Of a stretch of 10,028 bases of DNA, positions 1 through 5,508 are shown piece after piece; positions within the stretch are counted from its first letter, which is position 1; each line of letters opens with the position of its first letter. Made by a program: the position numbers and the translations under genes. The notes under the pieces are model-generated. The model made no database searches, was not told where the DNA came from, and worked only from the letters and a program-made list of their open reading frames with translations. This DNA is from Neisseriaceae bacterium (GTDB lineage: Bacteria > Pseudomonadota > Gammaproteobacteria > Burkholderiales > Neisseriaceae), in NCBI GenBank assembly GCA_030151665.1, contig JASLDB010000050.1, positions 1-10,028 of the forward strand, written 5' to 3'.

Positions 1-233
1 GGGGCATGGTGATTATGATTGTGGTTAATGCTTGGCCAAGCATTTTGGTGAATCCTGAAACAGGTAAGACCAGTCATGGCATGGTGATATGGTTATTGCT
101 CTCCATGAGTGCATCGTTTGTGCGAGGTGTCGGTTTTATTCCGCGTCACATTGTTCCAAGGTATTTATTGGGCAGCTGGGCGGCGTTGTGTTATGGGATT
201 GCTGCTGCTGTGCTTTATTATCTGCATATTTAA
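1..233 (+). CDS. ybgE: Cyd operon protein YbgE-like, C-terminal part (5' end outside window)
   Basis: The reading frame is open from the left edge (codons in phase with base 3) to a TAA at 231-233, giving about 76 residues with no obvious start of its own, so the gene probably begins upstream. The protein is hydrophobic, with about three membrane segments: the start, the stretch around MVIWLLLSMSASFV, and the C-terminal LLGSWAALCYGIAAAVLYY. The central RGVGFIPR aligns with the HGVGFRP motif I recall from E. coli YbgE (97 aa), and the spacing to the last helix also matches. YbgE is a small inner-membrane protein encoded after cydAB(X) of cytochrome bd quinol oxidase; its exact role there is not settled. 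The context therefore predicts cydA/cydB just left of the window. A methionine at base 6 is in frame but is more likely internal. A strong terminator follows at once, consistent with the last gene of an operon. Confidence 0.72.
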   Translation, partial: GMVIMIVVNAWPSILVNPETGKTSHGMVIWLLLSMSASFVRGVGFIPRHIVPRYLLGSWAALCYGIAAAVLYYLHI

Positions 234-243
234 TTGTTTTACA

Positions 244-271
244 AAAAAGCCATCTACACAGATGGCTTTTT
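244..271. terminator. Bidirectional intrinsic terminator between ybgE and dtd
   Basis: A perfect 12-bp stem (AAAAAGCCATCT / AGATGGCTTTTT) encloses the 4-nt loop ACAC. The T-run on the right serves plus-strand ybgE, 10 nt after its stop. The A-run on the left becomes a U-run for minus-strand transcripts leaving dtd. This is a classic shared terminator between convergent genes. Confidence 0.92.
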
Positions 272-349
272 GTTTGTTATTGAGAGAGAAAGTTTCATCG
301 ACACATTGGAAGTTAGTATGCTTCACCAGCATGTTATGTTTGCATTCAA

Positions 350-811
350 TCAAAATCCTTTTTTGGAATCCAATAAAATGGTTACTGGTCCATCATTGCA
401 CAAGGTGACTTGCATGTGGGTTTGGAATTGCCCAGTTTCGACAACCAAGCCATCTTGACGCAAGCGTGTGGCGACTTCTTCATATAAAGCATTGGCGGTG
501 TCAGGTGCCGCTGCATGGGAAAATGATGCTCGGCGGCCTTTTCTGGCATCACCATACAAGGTAAATTGTGATACCAATAAAATATGGCCACCCACTGCAT
601 GGATATCAAGATTCATCTTGCCATCAGTGTCTTCAAATAAGCGCAAGTACTGGATTTTATCAGCCATGTAGCGAGCATCATCTTGGTTATCTTCATCTCC
701 CACACCCAATAACACCATGAGGCCATGTGCAATTTGGCCATGGGTGTGGCTTGATGAATCTTCTAAAATATCGACTTTAGCATGGGTGACACGCTGTACG
801 ACTGCTCGCAT
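350..811 (-). CDS. dtd: D-aminoacyl-tRNA deacylase (D-Tyr-tRNA deacylase)
   Basis: This 153-aa cytoplasmic enzyme hydrolyses D-aminoacyl-tRNAs (and glycyl-tRNA-Ala in this family), removing mischarged D-amino acids before they reach the ribosome. The N-terminus MRAVVQRVTHAKV is the family's usual start. The two signature motifs are present: SQFTLYGD at residues 81-88 and the C-terminal Gly-cisPro motif in NDGPVT at 139-144. Length is normal for the family (about 145-150). A good Shine-Dalgarno (AAGGA) lies 6 nt upstream of the ATG, inside the 3' end of the preceding ThiF-like gene, whose stop is only 2 nt away, so the two are translationally linked. It is the last gene of a three-gene minus-strand operon and is followed by the shared terminator. 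There is no sign of decay. Confidence 0.96.
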   Translation of the reverse strand: MRAVVQRVTHAKVDILEDSSSHTHGQIAHGLMVLLGVGDEDNQDDARYMADKIQYLRLFEDTDGKMNLDIHAVGGHILLVSQFTLYGDARKGRRASFSHAAAPDTANALYEEVATRLRQDGLVVETGQFQTHMQVTLCNDGPVTILLDSKKGF

Positions 812-813
812 GG

Positions 814-1575
814 TTAGTCCTTTTTATATTGTTGGCAGCAAGGGCAGTTTGGGTCTGGGGAAAAGGCAAAGCTTTGCCATTGTCCTGTTTGGGCATTGAT
901 GCTTTGCAATTGATTGTGCGCCTGCTCAGTCAAGCCCAAAATGGTGCGTAGGGTTAAAGCCGCCTGCATGCTGCCCACAATACCAACTAAGGGTGAAAAT
1001 ACACCAAAAGTGGCACAGGCACCATCACTGGCATCTTCGCCTGCAAATAAGCACTCATAGCAAGCCGTACCCAAATGGGGCTGGTAAAGTGCCAATTGCC
1101 CAGCAAAACGCACAGCAGCACCAGAAATTAAGCTGATTTTTTCCTGACAAATGGCATGATTAATGGCTTTTCTGGTGGTGAAATTATCAGAACAATCAAC
1201 AACATATTGAATTTTTTCTTGGTGAATCACTTTACACAATGCAGTGAAGTCCAAGCGATTAGTAATGGCATGGGTGTGGATATCTGGATTTAAAGCTTGC
1301 AAGCGTTGTTGCATGACCTGTGCTTTGTTTTTGCCCAAATCGTGTTCGGTAAACAGAATTTGCCTTTGTAAATTGCTCAATTCAATCACATCATGATCCG
1401 CAAAATACAAATACCCTACACCAGAAGCGGCAAGGTAGGGCAATGCACTGGCACCCAAGCCGCCACAACCGATGACCAAAACACGGGCTTGGTTGATTTT
1501 ATCTTGCCCTTCAAAACCGATTTCATCGAGCAATAAATGGCGGCTGTAACGCAATAAATCTTTATCGTTGTTCAT
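814..1575 (-). CDS. HesA/MoeB/ThiF family adenylyltransferase (E1-like sulfur-carrier activating enzyme)
   Basis: This 253-aa cytoplasmic enzyme adenylates the C-terminal glycine of a ubiquitin-like sulfur carrier (MoaD for molybdopterin, ThiS for thiamin). I place the start at the ATG 1573-1575 because MNNDKDLLRYSRHLLLDEIG matches the family N-terminus; a longer frame from 1611 would add 12 residues overlapping the upstream gene. Visible features are R11 in RYSRH, the nucleotide loop GCGGLG (36-41), the NLQRQ segment (68-72), K84, and the catalytic Asp in CSDN (D130). The zinc cysteines are C172/C175 and C244/C247, and C187 sits where the conserved ThiF/MoeB cysteine falls. There is no C-terminal rhodanese domain. 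It overlaps the GNAT gene by 14 nt and precedes dtd by 2 nt. No moaD, thiS or other cofactor gene is adjacent, so MoeB and ThiF cannot be told apart here; MoeB-type is slightly favoured. Confidence 0.9.
   Translation of the reverse strand: MNNDKDLLRYSRHLLLDEIGFEGQDKINQARVLVIGCGGLGASALPYLAASGVGYLYFADHDVIELSNLQRQILFTEHDLGKNKAQVMQQRLQALNPDIHTHAITNRLDFTALCKVIHQEKIQYVVDCSDNFTTRKAINHAICQEKISLISGAAVRFAGQLALYQPHLGTACYECLFAGEDASDGACATFGVFSPLVGIVGSMQAALTLRTILGLTEQAHNQLQSINAQTGQWQSFAFSPDPNCPCCQQYKKD
818..822 (-). promoter_or_regulatory. Ribosome binding site of dtd
   Basis: AAGGA on the minus strand, 6 nt before the dtd ATG at 809-811, overlaps the last codons of the ThiF-like gene. It supports this dtd start and suggests translational coupling. 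Confidence 0.75.
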
Positions 1576-2086
1576 GTGTTTCTTTATCAAAGGCATGGCC
1601 AAAAATAACAATATCAGCCAATGTGTCGTCTAAACGGCAGATTTTCGGTAAAAGTCCCCATTTTTGAAAGCCATTCTTTTCAAAAAAACGGCAACTGGGT
1701 TCATTGTGGGTGAAAATAACCGCCAAAATATTGTGAAAATCATGCGTTCGTGCATAAGCCATACCATAATCAAATAGCAATTGCCCCAAGCCTGCATGGC
1801 GATAATCGGGGTGAATGTACATGCTGATTTCGGTACTGATATTGTATGCTTCTCTTGGGTAGTATGGGCTTAGACTCATCCAACCACAAACGCCTTGTTC
1901 ATTTTCAACCACCCAAAGAGGGAACCGCTCACCTTGGTGGGCATCAAACCAATCTTGGCGCTGTGTTACTGTAACAGGGTGTAAATCGGCAGTGACTTGG
2001 CGAGAGGGAATGGTGAAATTATAAATGGCTACAATAGCAGCTAAATCGGATTGTTGTGCCAAGCGAATGTGAAAAGAGGAGTGCAT
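1562..2086 (-). CDS. GNAT family N-acetyltransferase, phosphinothricin acetyltransferase (Pat/MnaT)-like
   Basis: This 174-aa single-domain GNAT transfers acetyl from acetyl-CoA to an amine. The N-terminus IRLAQQSDLAAIVAIYN is typical of the Pat/YncA (MnaT) branch. Motif A with the pyrophosphate loop is at IHPDYRHAGLG (91-101; R96, G99, G101). E86 in STEISMYIHP is at the position of the usual catalytic/water-ordering acid, and motif B is HNEPSCRFFEKNGF (127-140). Known relatives acetylate phosphinothricin, methionine sulfone or sulfoximine, or other small amino compounds; the substrate here cannot be read from sequence. The ATG at 2084-2086 has an AGG-type Shine-Dalgarno about 9 nt upstream (AGGTCAGATTACC). 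It is the first gene of the minus-strand operon with the ThiF-like gene (14-nt overlap) and dtd. Its promoter must lie in the divergent region 2087-2251. Confidence 0.9.
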   Translation of the reverse strand: MHSSFHIRLAQQSDLAAIVAIYNFTIPSRQVTADLHPVTVTQRQDWFDAHQGERFPLWVVENEQGVCGWMSLSPYYPREAYNISTEISMYIHPDYRHAGLGQLLFDYGMAYARTHDFHNILAVIFTHNEPSCRFFEKNGFQKWGLLPKICRLDDTLADIVIFGHAFDKETHEQR

Positions 2087-2251
2087 GGTAATCTGACCTA
2101 AGATTGGTAAAGTTTAGTAAATAAAAATCACACTCACGCGGGTTAAAGTGATTGCACTAAAATAATGCTTGTGCCATGGATTTGCCTTGCGCTTAAATGA
2201 CATTATCCAGTCTTTACTGGTTAGTTATCATAACAAAGAAGAGAGATTAAG
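2087..2251. promoter_or_regulatory. Divergent promoter region between the GNAT operon and the DUF2147 gene
   Basis: These 165 non-coding bases separate two genes that start in opposite directions, so both promoters should lie here. I found no convincing -35/-10 pair on either strand. Candidate sites include a perfect dyad CCAGT-CTTT-ACTGG (2207-2220), an AATCAC...GTGATT dyad near 2127-2153, and one copy of an 18-bp repeat (2175-2192). Calling it regulatory is inferred from gene orientation. Confidence 0.5.
2175..2192 (+). repeat. Imperfect direct repeat, copy 1 (upstream of the DUF2147 gene)
   Basis: CATGGATTTGCCTTGCGC matches 16 of 18 bases with CATGGCTTTGCCTTGCAC at 2714-2731. It ends 59 nt before the DUF2147 start codon; the second copy ends 55 nt before the nlpD-like start codon. 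Confidence 0.5.
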
Positions 2252-2668
2252 ATGAAGAAATTATTTGCATTGGCTGTATTGGCGTTGGGTGTAGGTCAAA
2301 CTTGGGCTGCCGGCATTGAAGGCAAGTGGCAAACCATTGATGACGAAACAGGTAAACCCAAAGCCATTATTCAAATTACCCAATCTGGTGGCGCTTATAC
2401 AGGGAAAATCATTGCCTTATCTGCTGGTGTGGTTAACAAATGTCCTGGTTGTAAAAATCCAGACTCCCCTTTGGTGGGCATGAATGTGGTGCAAGGCTTA
2501 AAAGAAAATTCTGCTGGTACTTATGAAGGTGGAACGATTTTTGATCCGAAAAGTGGCAAAACATATAAATCCAATGCCAAAGTGACCAATGGTGGCAAAA
2601 CCTTAGAAGTTCGTGGCTACATTGGTGTTTCGGCTTTGGGTCGTACCCAAAAATGGCAGCGTCAATAA
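2252..2668 (+). CDS. DUF2147 domain-containing exported protein
   Basis: This 138-aa protein has a Sec signal peptide (KK at 2-3, a hydrophobic core, likely signal peptidase I cleavage after TWA at residue 19), leaving a periplasmic domain of about 119 residues. The mature part shows DUF2147 features: GKWQTIDDETGKPKAIIQI at the start, a central CPGCK cysteine pair (C64, C67), GMNVVQGLK, GTIFDPKSGKTYK, and the closing VRGYIGVSALGRTQKWQR. The family is a small beta-rich, lipocalin-like domain of unknown function, found mostly in Proteobacteria and Bacteroidetes. The CxxC is common in relatives, so it is not a peculiarity here. A GAGAG-type Shine-Dalgarno lies about 8 nt before the ATG. A GC-poor hairpin follows at 2690-2729, before the nlpD-like gene. 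I assign no function. Confidence 0.9.
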   Translation: MKKLFALAVLALGVGQTWAAGIEGKWQTIDDETGKPKAIIQITQSGGAYTGKIIALSAGVVNKCPGCKNPDSPLVGMNVVQGLKENSAGTYEGGTIFDPKSGKTYKSNAKVTNGGKTLEVRGYIGVSALGRTQKWQRQ

Positions 2669-2689
2669 ATCCATTCATCGACACTTTAT

Positions 2690-2729
2690 GCAAGGTAAAG
2701 CGATGTTTACATACATGGCTTTGCCTTGC
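2690..2729 (+). terminator. Possible terminator hairpin after the DUF2147 gene
   Basis: GCAAGGTAAAGC (2690-2701) pairs with GCTTTGCCTTGC (2718-2729) in a 12-bp stem with one G-U pair and a 16-nt loop. There is no T-run after it, so it may be a weak or factor-assisted terminator, or a stabilising 3' structure. Its right arm is also part of the second repeat copy and overlaps a candidate -35, so another role is possible. Confidence 0.45.
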
Positions 2730-2731
2730 AC
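2714..2731 (+). repeat. Imperfect direct repeat, copy 2 (upstream of the nlpD-like gene)
   Basis: CATGGCTTTGCCTTGCAC agrees with 2175-2192 at 16 of 18 bases. It forms the right arm of the 2690-2729 hairpin and ends in TTGCAC, which could act as a -35 element. Confidence 0.5.
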
Positions 2732-2754
2732 AATATAGATCTCGAAGGTATGCT
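2726..2754 (+). promoter_or_regulatory. Candidate sigma70 promoter of the nlpD-like gene
   Basis: TTGCAC (2726-2731) and TATGCT (2749-2754) are spaced by 17 nt, which would give a short leader before the ATG at 2787. Match to consensus is only partial (3/6 and 4/6), so this is a weak prediction. Confidence 0.3.
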
Positions 2755-2786
2755 TTAGACTAAATCTTTGTCTATGCTAAGAGAAT

Positions 2787-3515
2787 ATGTCGAAAACCAA
2801 AAATACCATCATCAGTCTTTTGGCCTGCTCGGCTTTGCTTTTGAGTGCTTGTAGTAACAATCAAGCGCCAGTGGTTAATGGTCAGTCCAATACCAACAAA
2901 GTGATACCCAGCGGTCCTGCTCCTGCCGGTTTTTACCGCGTCCAAGCTGGCGATAATTTGTATCGCATTGGTTTGAAATTTAATCAAACAACACGAACCT
3001 TGAGTGCATGGAATAATTTATCCGATCCATCACAAATTGAAGTGGGGCAGTTACTTCGGGTGAGTCGAGCCAGTGGTTCAGGCAGCTCAAGTAGCGCTAG
3101 TAGTAGTGGCAATAAAACACCAAGCAATACGAGCAGCAGTACAGGCTCAAGCAAGGCCAATGTGAGCATGCGCAAACCTGCTAATGGTACGGTGGTGAAT
3201 CATTTTAATGGCAATAACATTAAAGGCATTCAAATCACAGGCAATGTTGGCGATCCAATTTATGCGGCCGCAGCAGGTACTGTGATGTATGTGGGCTCAG
3301 GCATGCGTGGATATGGTAATTTGGTGATGATTAAACACAGCAACACCACCGTCACGGCTTATGCTTATAATCAAAGTATCTTGGTGAAATATGGTGATAA
3401 AGTCAGTTCTGGACAAAAAATCGCCACCATGGGCACCGATGGCAGTGGTCGAGCACAATTGCACTTCGAAGTGCGAGTGAACTCAAAAGCAGTGAATCCC
3501 GCCTCTTATTTTTGA
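2787..3515 (+). CDS. nlpD: NlpD-like lipoprotein: LysM plus degenerate LytM (M23) domain, putative amidase activator
   Basis: This 242-aa lipoprotein has a lipobox L19-S-A-C22, so it should be processed by signal peptidase II and lipid-anchored at C22. A LysM murein-binding domain spans about residues 48-93 (FYRVQAGDNLYRIGLKF). A serine-rich flexible linker (about 94-125) leads to an M23/LytM domain (about 130-242) with RGYGNLVMIKH and GQKIATMG as in NlpD. The zinc site is lost: the HxxxD motif is replaced around NGNNIKGIQI (141-150), the YAH motif reads AYAYN (191-195), and HxH is reduced to QLHFE (224-228). As in E. coli NlpD, this implies activation of an N-acetylmuramoyl-L-alanine amidase (AmiC type) for septal murein splitting rather than direct hydrolysis. 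No pcm, surE or rpoS neighbours are seen. The start has AAGAGA just upstream, at rather short spacing. Other LysM/M23 lipoproteins are an alternative label. Confidence 0.88.
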   Translation: MSKTKNTIISLLACSALLLSACSNNQAPVVNGQSNTNKVIPSGPAPAGFYRVQAGDNLYRIGLKFNQTTRTLSAWNNLSDPSQIEVGQLLRVSRASGSGSSSSASSSGNKTPSNTSSSTGSSKANVSMRKPANGTVVNHFNGNNIKGIQITGNVGDPIYAAAAGTVMYVGSGMRGYGNLVMIKHSNTTVTAYAYNQSILVKYGDKVSSGQKIATMGTDGSGRAQLHFEVRVNSKAVNPASYF

Positions 3516-3584
3516 TTCAGTGAATATATTAGGTAAGGCTTGATCATCGCTAATACGAAAGTCGCCAGTGGCCTAGAATAATCG

Positions 3585-3618
3585 AAATCCGATGGTTCAA
3601 TTAAACTATCGGATTTTT
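3585..3618. terminator. Intrinsic terminator after the nlpD-like gene
   Basis: AAATCCGATGGTT (3585-3597) pairs with AACTATCGGATTT (3604-3616) in a 13-bp stem with one G-U pair and a 6-nt loop CAATTA, and ends in TTTTT (3614-3618). It terminates plus-strand transcription. It sits just before the end of the convergent WG-repeat gene (stop at 3625) and may act weakly in that direction too, where only TTT follows. Confidence 0.85.
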
Positions 3619-3624
3619 GCATGT

Positions 3625-5490
3625 TTATTCATTGTTTTTCTGAAAAAATGGTCTCAAAACATGGTTTTGCAATGGATATAACCATTGATTTTGATAATTC
3701 AAAATACCATATTGTCCATTTTTTCTAACAATCAAATAATCTCGGTAAGCTTGAATCACATCATATTGCGCTGGAATCACCCATTGTCCTTGCATATTCA
3801 CCACGCCATGTGTTTCGGAAGGTGCTGTGCCATTGGTAACTGGGTGTTGAATAGAAACAATCGCCAATTGTCGGGGTAAAAATTGAATAGAGTGGTAAAT
3901 GGGAGGGGTTAATTGTTCACCTTTTTCATTCATAAGGGCTTGGGTTATGGATGGCTGCGGTTTGGAAGTTCGTGATGTTTTTAAAGGCTGAAAGGCCATA
4001 AAGCCAGATGCACTCATCTTACCAAAACTGCCTTGAATAGATGGATACATATCATTTCCATGGATATCAATGATGCGCAGTATTTTATTGTTCTTGGTAT
4101 TGGCATATGCCCGTCCTATTTCGTCAAAGCCATAACTATTCATGGGCCCAATTATCAAATTGGGGTGAATTTGCCATTCGCCTTTTCGATTGATAAAACC
4201 ATAGTGAGTATTGTGTTGATTTGCACTGACAGCCGCCAGCCCTTGGGTATCGTAAACAATGGGGTGAATGTCGTTATCAAATGTCGACAGATTTTCTTTC
4301 ACGATGGCAAAAAATTGAGCAGGAAAAATAATATTGCCATGGATATCCATGCTACCCATAGTTTGGCTTTTGATGTCTAAAAAAGAAACATGTCCTTGCT
4401 CATCGGGTAAGGATTGAAGGTGTCGCCCAGACTGTGGTGGTAAAACCCATTGCCCAAGTTGGTTGGCGATGCCATTGGGTATAATCGCATCACCATCATG
4501 GTTTTGTTCATTCGTTGAGCATGCTCTTGCCAAGAAAAATTGTGCATCTTGTGTTGGGGTATCAAATATTCTGGGTGCTGAAACAGTGCCGTCACTTAAA
4601 ATCAAACGTTGGCAGCTAGAGAAAAGATTGTCCGACTCCATGTGAATAGCACCCAAAGCAATAACTATCTTGTCAGTTTTGCTGGTTTTTTTGGGTTGAT
4701 GTTTATCAAAATAAAAACGAAGATAATCAAATTGGGGCGGGACTACCCAAGTGAGTGTTGGGTCAATAAAGCCATATAGCTGACTTTGACAATCTTTTGC
4801 AGAAATGAGCGCTATGCCATCATCTTTTCTGATTTCAATTTCTGGCCAGTCGCTACAAATATTGGTTCCAGCTAGCGATATTTCTATTTTGGTTTGGTGA
4901 TCATATAACACCATGTCTGTTGCTTGCCCTGCTGGGCTTTTTAACCGATAAAGTATGTTTTTGAGTTTTTCATCTATATCAGTAGGAATACCGTAAGATG
5001 CATTGTTTTGTGGCAAAGCATGCCATTGTTTCAATTCATTAGCGAGCTGGGCGTACTGTTCAAAATAGTATTTTCTCGGTTGAATAACATATCGACTTTG
5101 GTACACACTATTGCGAATCCATTCTCGTAAATCGTCACTTCGACCGACAATATTGCCCTTGAGATTATAATATGTCAGCAAGGATTCTTGCGGCTTATTT
5201 GCGTCATAAAACGGAGAATCATTTCTGGTTTGAATAATCAGTCCATCTTTTGTGTGTAGCTGAATCAATTCAGATTGAGTGCTGGGAATAATGGTTTCAC
5301 CTGTGGGTGTCGTCAGGCTATTGCTTGTAATGTTATCTTTCTCACGAGTGACTAGGATCAGATTATCCATCATGCTTGCTGTCGAGTTATCTATTTGATG
5401 ATTGGTATTGATTGATGCGCACGCTGACAAACCTATTGCGAGGGCAATGGGCGCTAAACGTGACATGTGGTGATAACTTGATTTGAGCAT
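3625..5490 (-). CDS. WG-repeat-containing lipoprotein of unknown function
   Basis: This is a 621-aa predicted lipoprotein. The N-terminus has a short basic/hydrophobic signal ending in the lipobox L21-S-A-C24. A second ATG at 5464-5466 (M9) also gives a complete 15-residue lipoprotein signal, and neither start has a strong Shine-Dalgarno, so the exact start is open. The body carries degenerate WG-type repeats: YGFIDPTLTWVVPPQFD (239-255), NQLGQWVLPPQ (343-353), DIHGNIIFPAQF (382-393), YGFINRKGEWQIHP (430-443), DIHGNDMYPSI (475-485), NEKGEQLTPPIY (521-532), GVVNMQGQWVIPAQYD (562-577) and NGQYGILNYQNQWLYP (591-606). The first ~230 residues have no recognised domain. Besides the lipid Cys there are C212, C234, C293 and C324, which could form disulfides in the periplasm or on the surface. 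It lies 18 nt after the DKNYY-repeat gene on the same strand, so the two are probably co-transcribed. WG repeats are thought to form beta-rich binding scaffolds; no ligand can be assigned. Confidence 0.87.
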   Translation of the reverse strand: MLKSSYHHMSRLAPIALAIGLSACASINTNHQIDNSTASMMDNLILVTREKDNITSNSLTTPTGETIIPSTQSELIQLHTKDGLIIQTRNDSPFYDANKPQESLLTYYNLKGNIVGRSDDLREWIRNSVYQSRYVIQPRKYYFEQYAQLANELKQWHALPQNNASYGIPTDIDEKLKNILYRLKSPAGQATDMVLYDHQTKIEISLAGTNICSDWPEIEIRKDDGIALISAKDCQSQLYGFIDPTLTWVVPPQFDYLRFYFDKHQPKKTSKTDKIVIALGAIHMESDNLFSSCQRLILSDGTVSAPRIFDTPTQDAQFFLARACSTNEQNHDGDAIIPNGIANQLGQWVLPPQSGRHLQSLPDEQGHVSFLDIKSQTMGSMDIHGNIIFPAQFFAIVKENLSTFDNDIHPIVYDTQGLAAVSANQHNTHYGFINRKGEWQIHPNLIIGPMNSYGFDEIGRAYANTKNNKILRIIDIHGNDMYPSIQGSFGKMSASGFMAFQPLKTSRTSKPQPSITQALMNEKGEQLTPPIYHSIQFLPRQLAIVSIQHPVTNGTAPSETHGVVNMQGQWVIPAQYDVIQAYRDYLIVRKNGQYGILNYQNQWLYPLQNHVLRPFFQKNNE

Positions 5491-5508
5491 GGTGTTTTCT
5501 TTATGGTT

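Noticed and set aside
865..878. Perfect 14-bp palindrome GGCAAAGCTTTGCC.
   Set aside because: It lies inside the ThiF-like coding sequence, where it encodes the ordinary C-terminal stretch WQSFAFS. No regulatory role is suggested by its position.
1576..1611. N-terminal extension of the ThiF-like protein to an upstream ATG at 1609-1611.
   Set aside because: The extra 12 residues do not match the family N-terminus and would enlarge the overlap with the acetyltransferase gene. The ATG at 1573-1575 starts exactly where homologues do.
1625..1634. GTCGTCTAAA resembles a Neisseria-type uptake sequence core (GTCGTCTGAA).
   Set aside because: It has one mismatch in the conserved CTGAA end, lies inside the acetyltransferase gene and occurs once.
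3075..3086. TTCAGGCAGCTC resembles the reverse complement of a Simonsiella/Kingella-type DNA uptake sequence core (GCTGCCTGAA).
   Set aside because: It is a single copy inside the serine-rich coding linker with the flanking base wrong. One 10-mer match in the window is within chance, and no second copy was seen.
4334..4355. Palindromic ATGGATATCCAT, with a related ATGGATATCAAT near 4062.
   Set aside because: Both encode the D-I-H-G repeat units of the WG-repeat protein, so the DNA similarity comes from the protein repeat.
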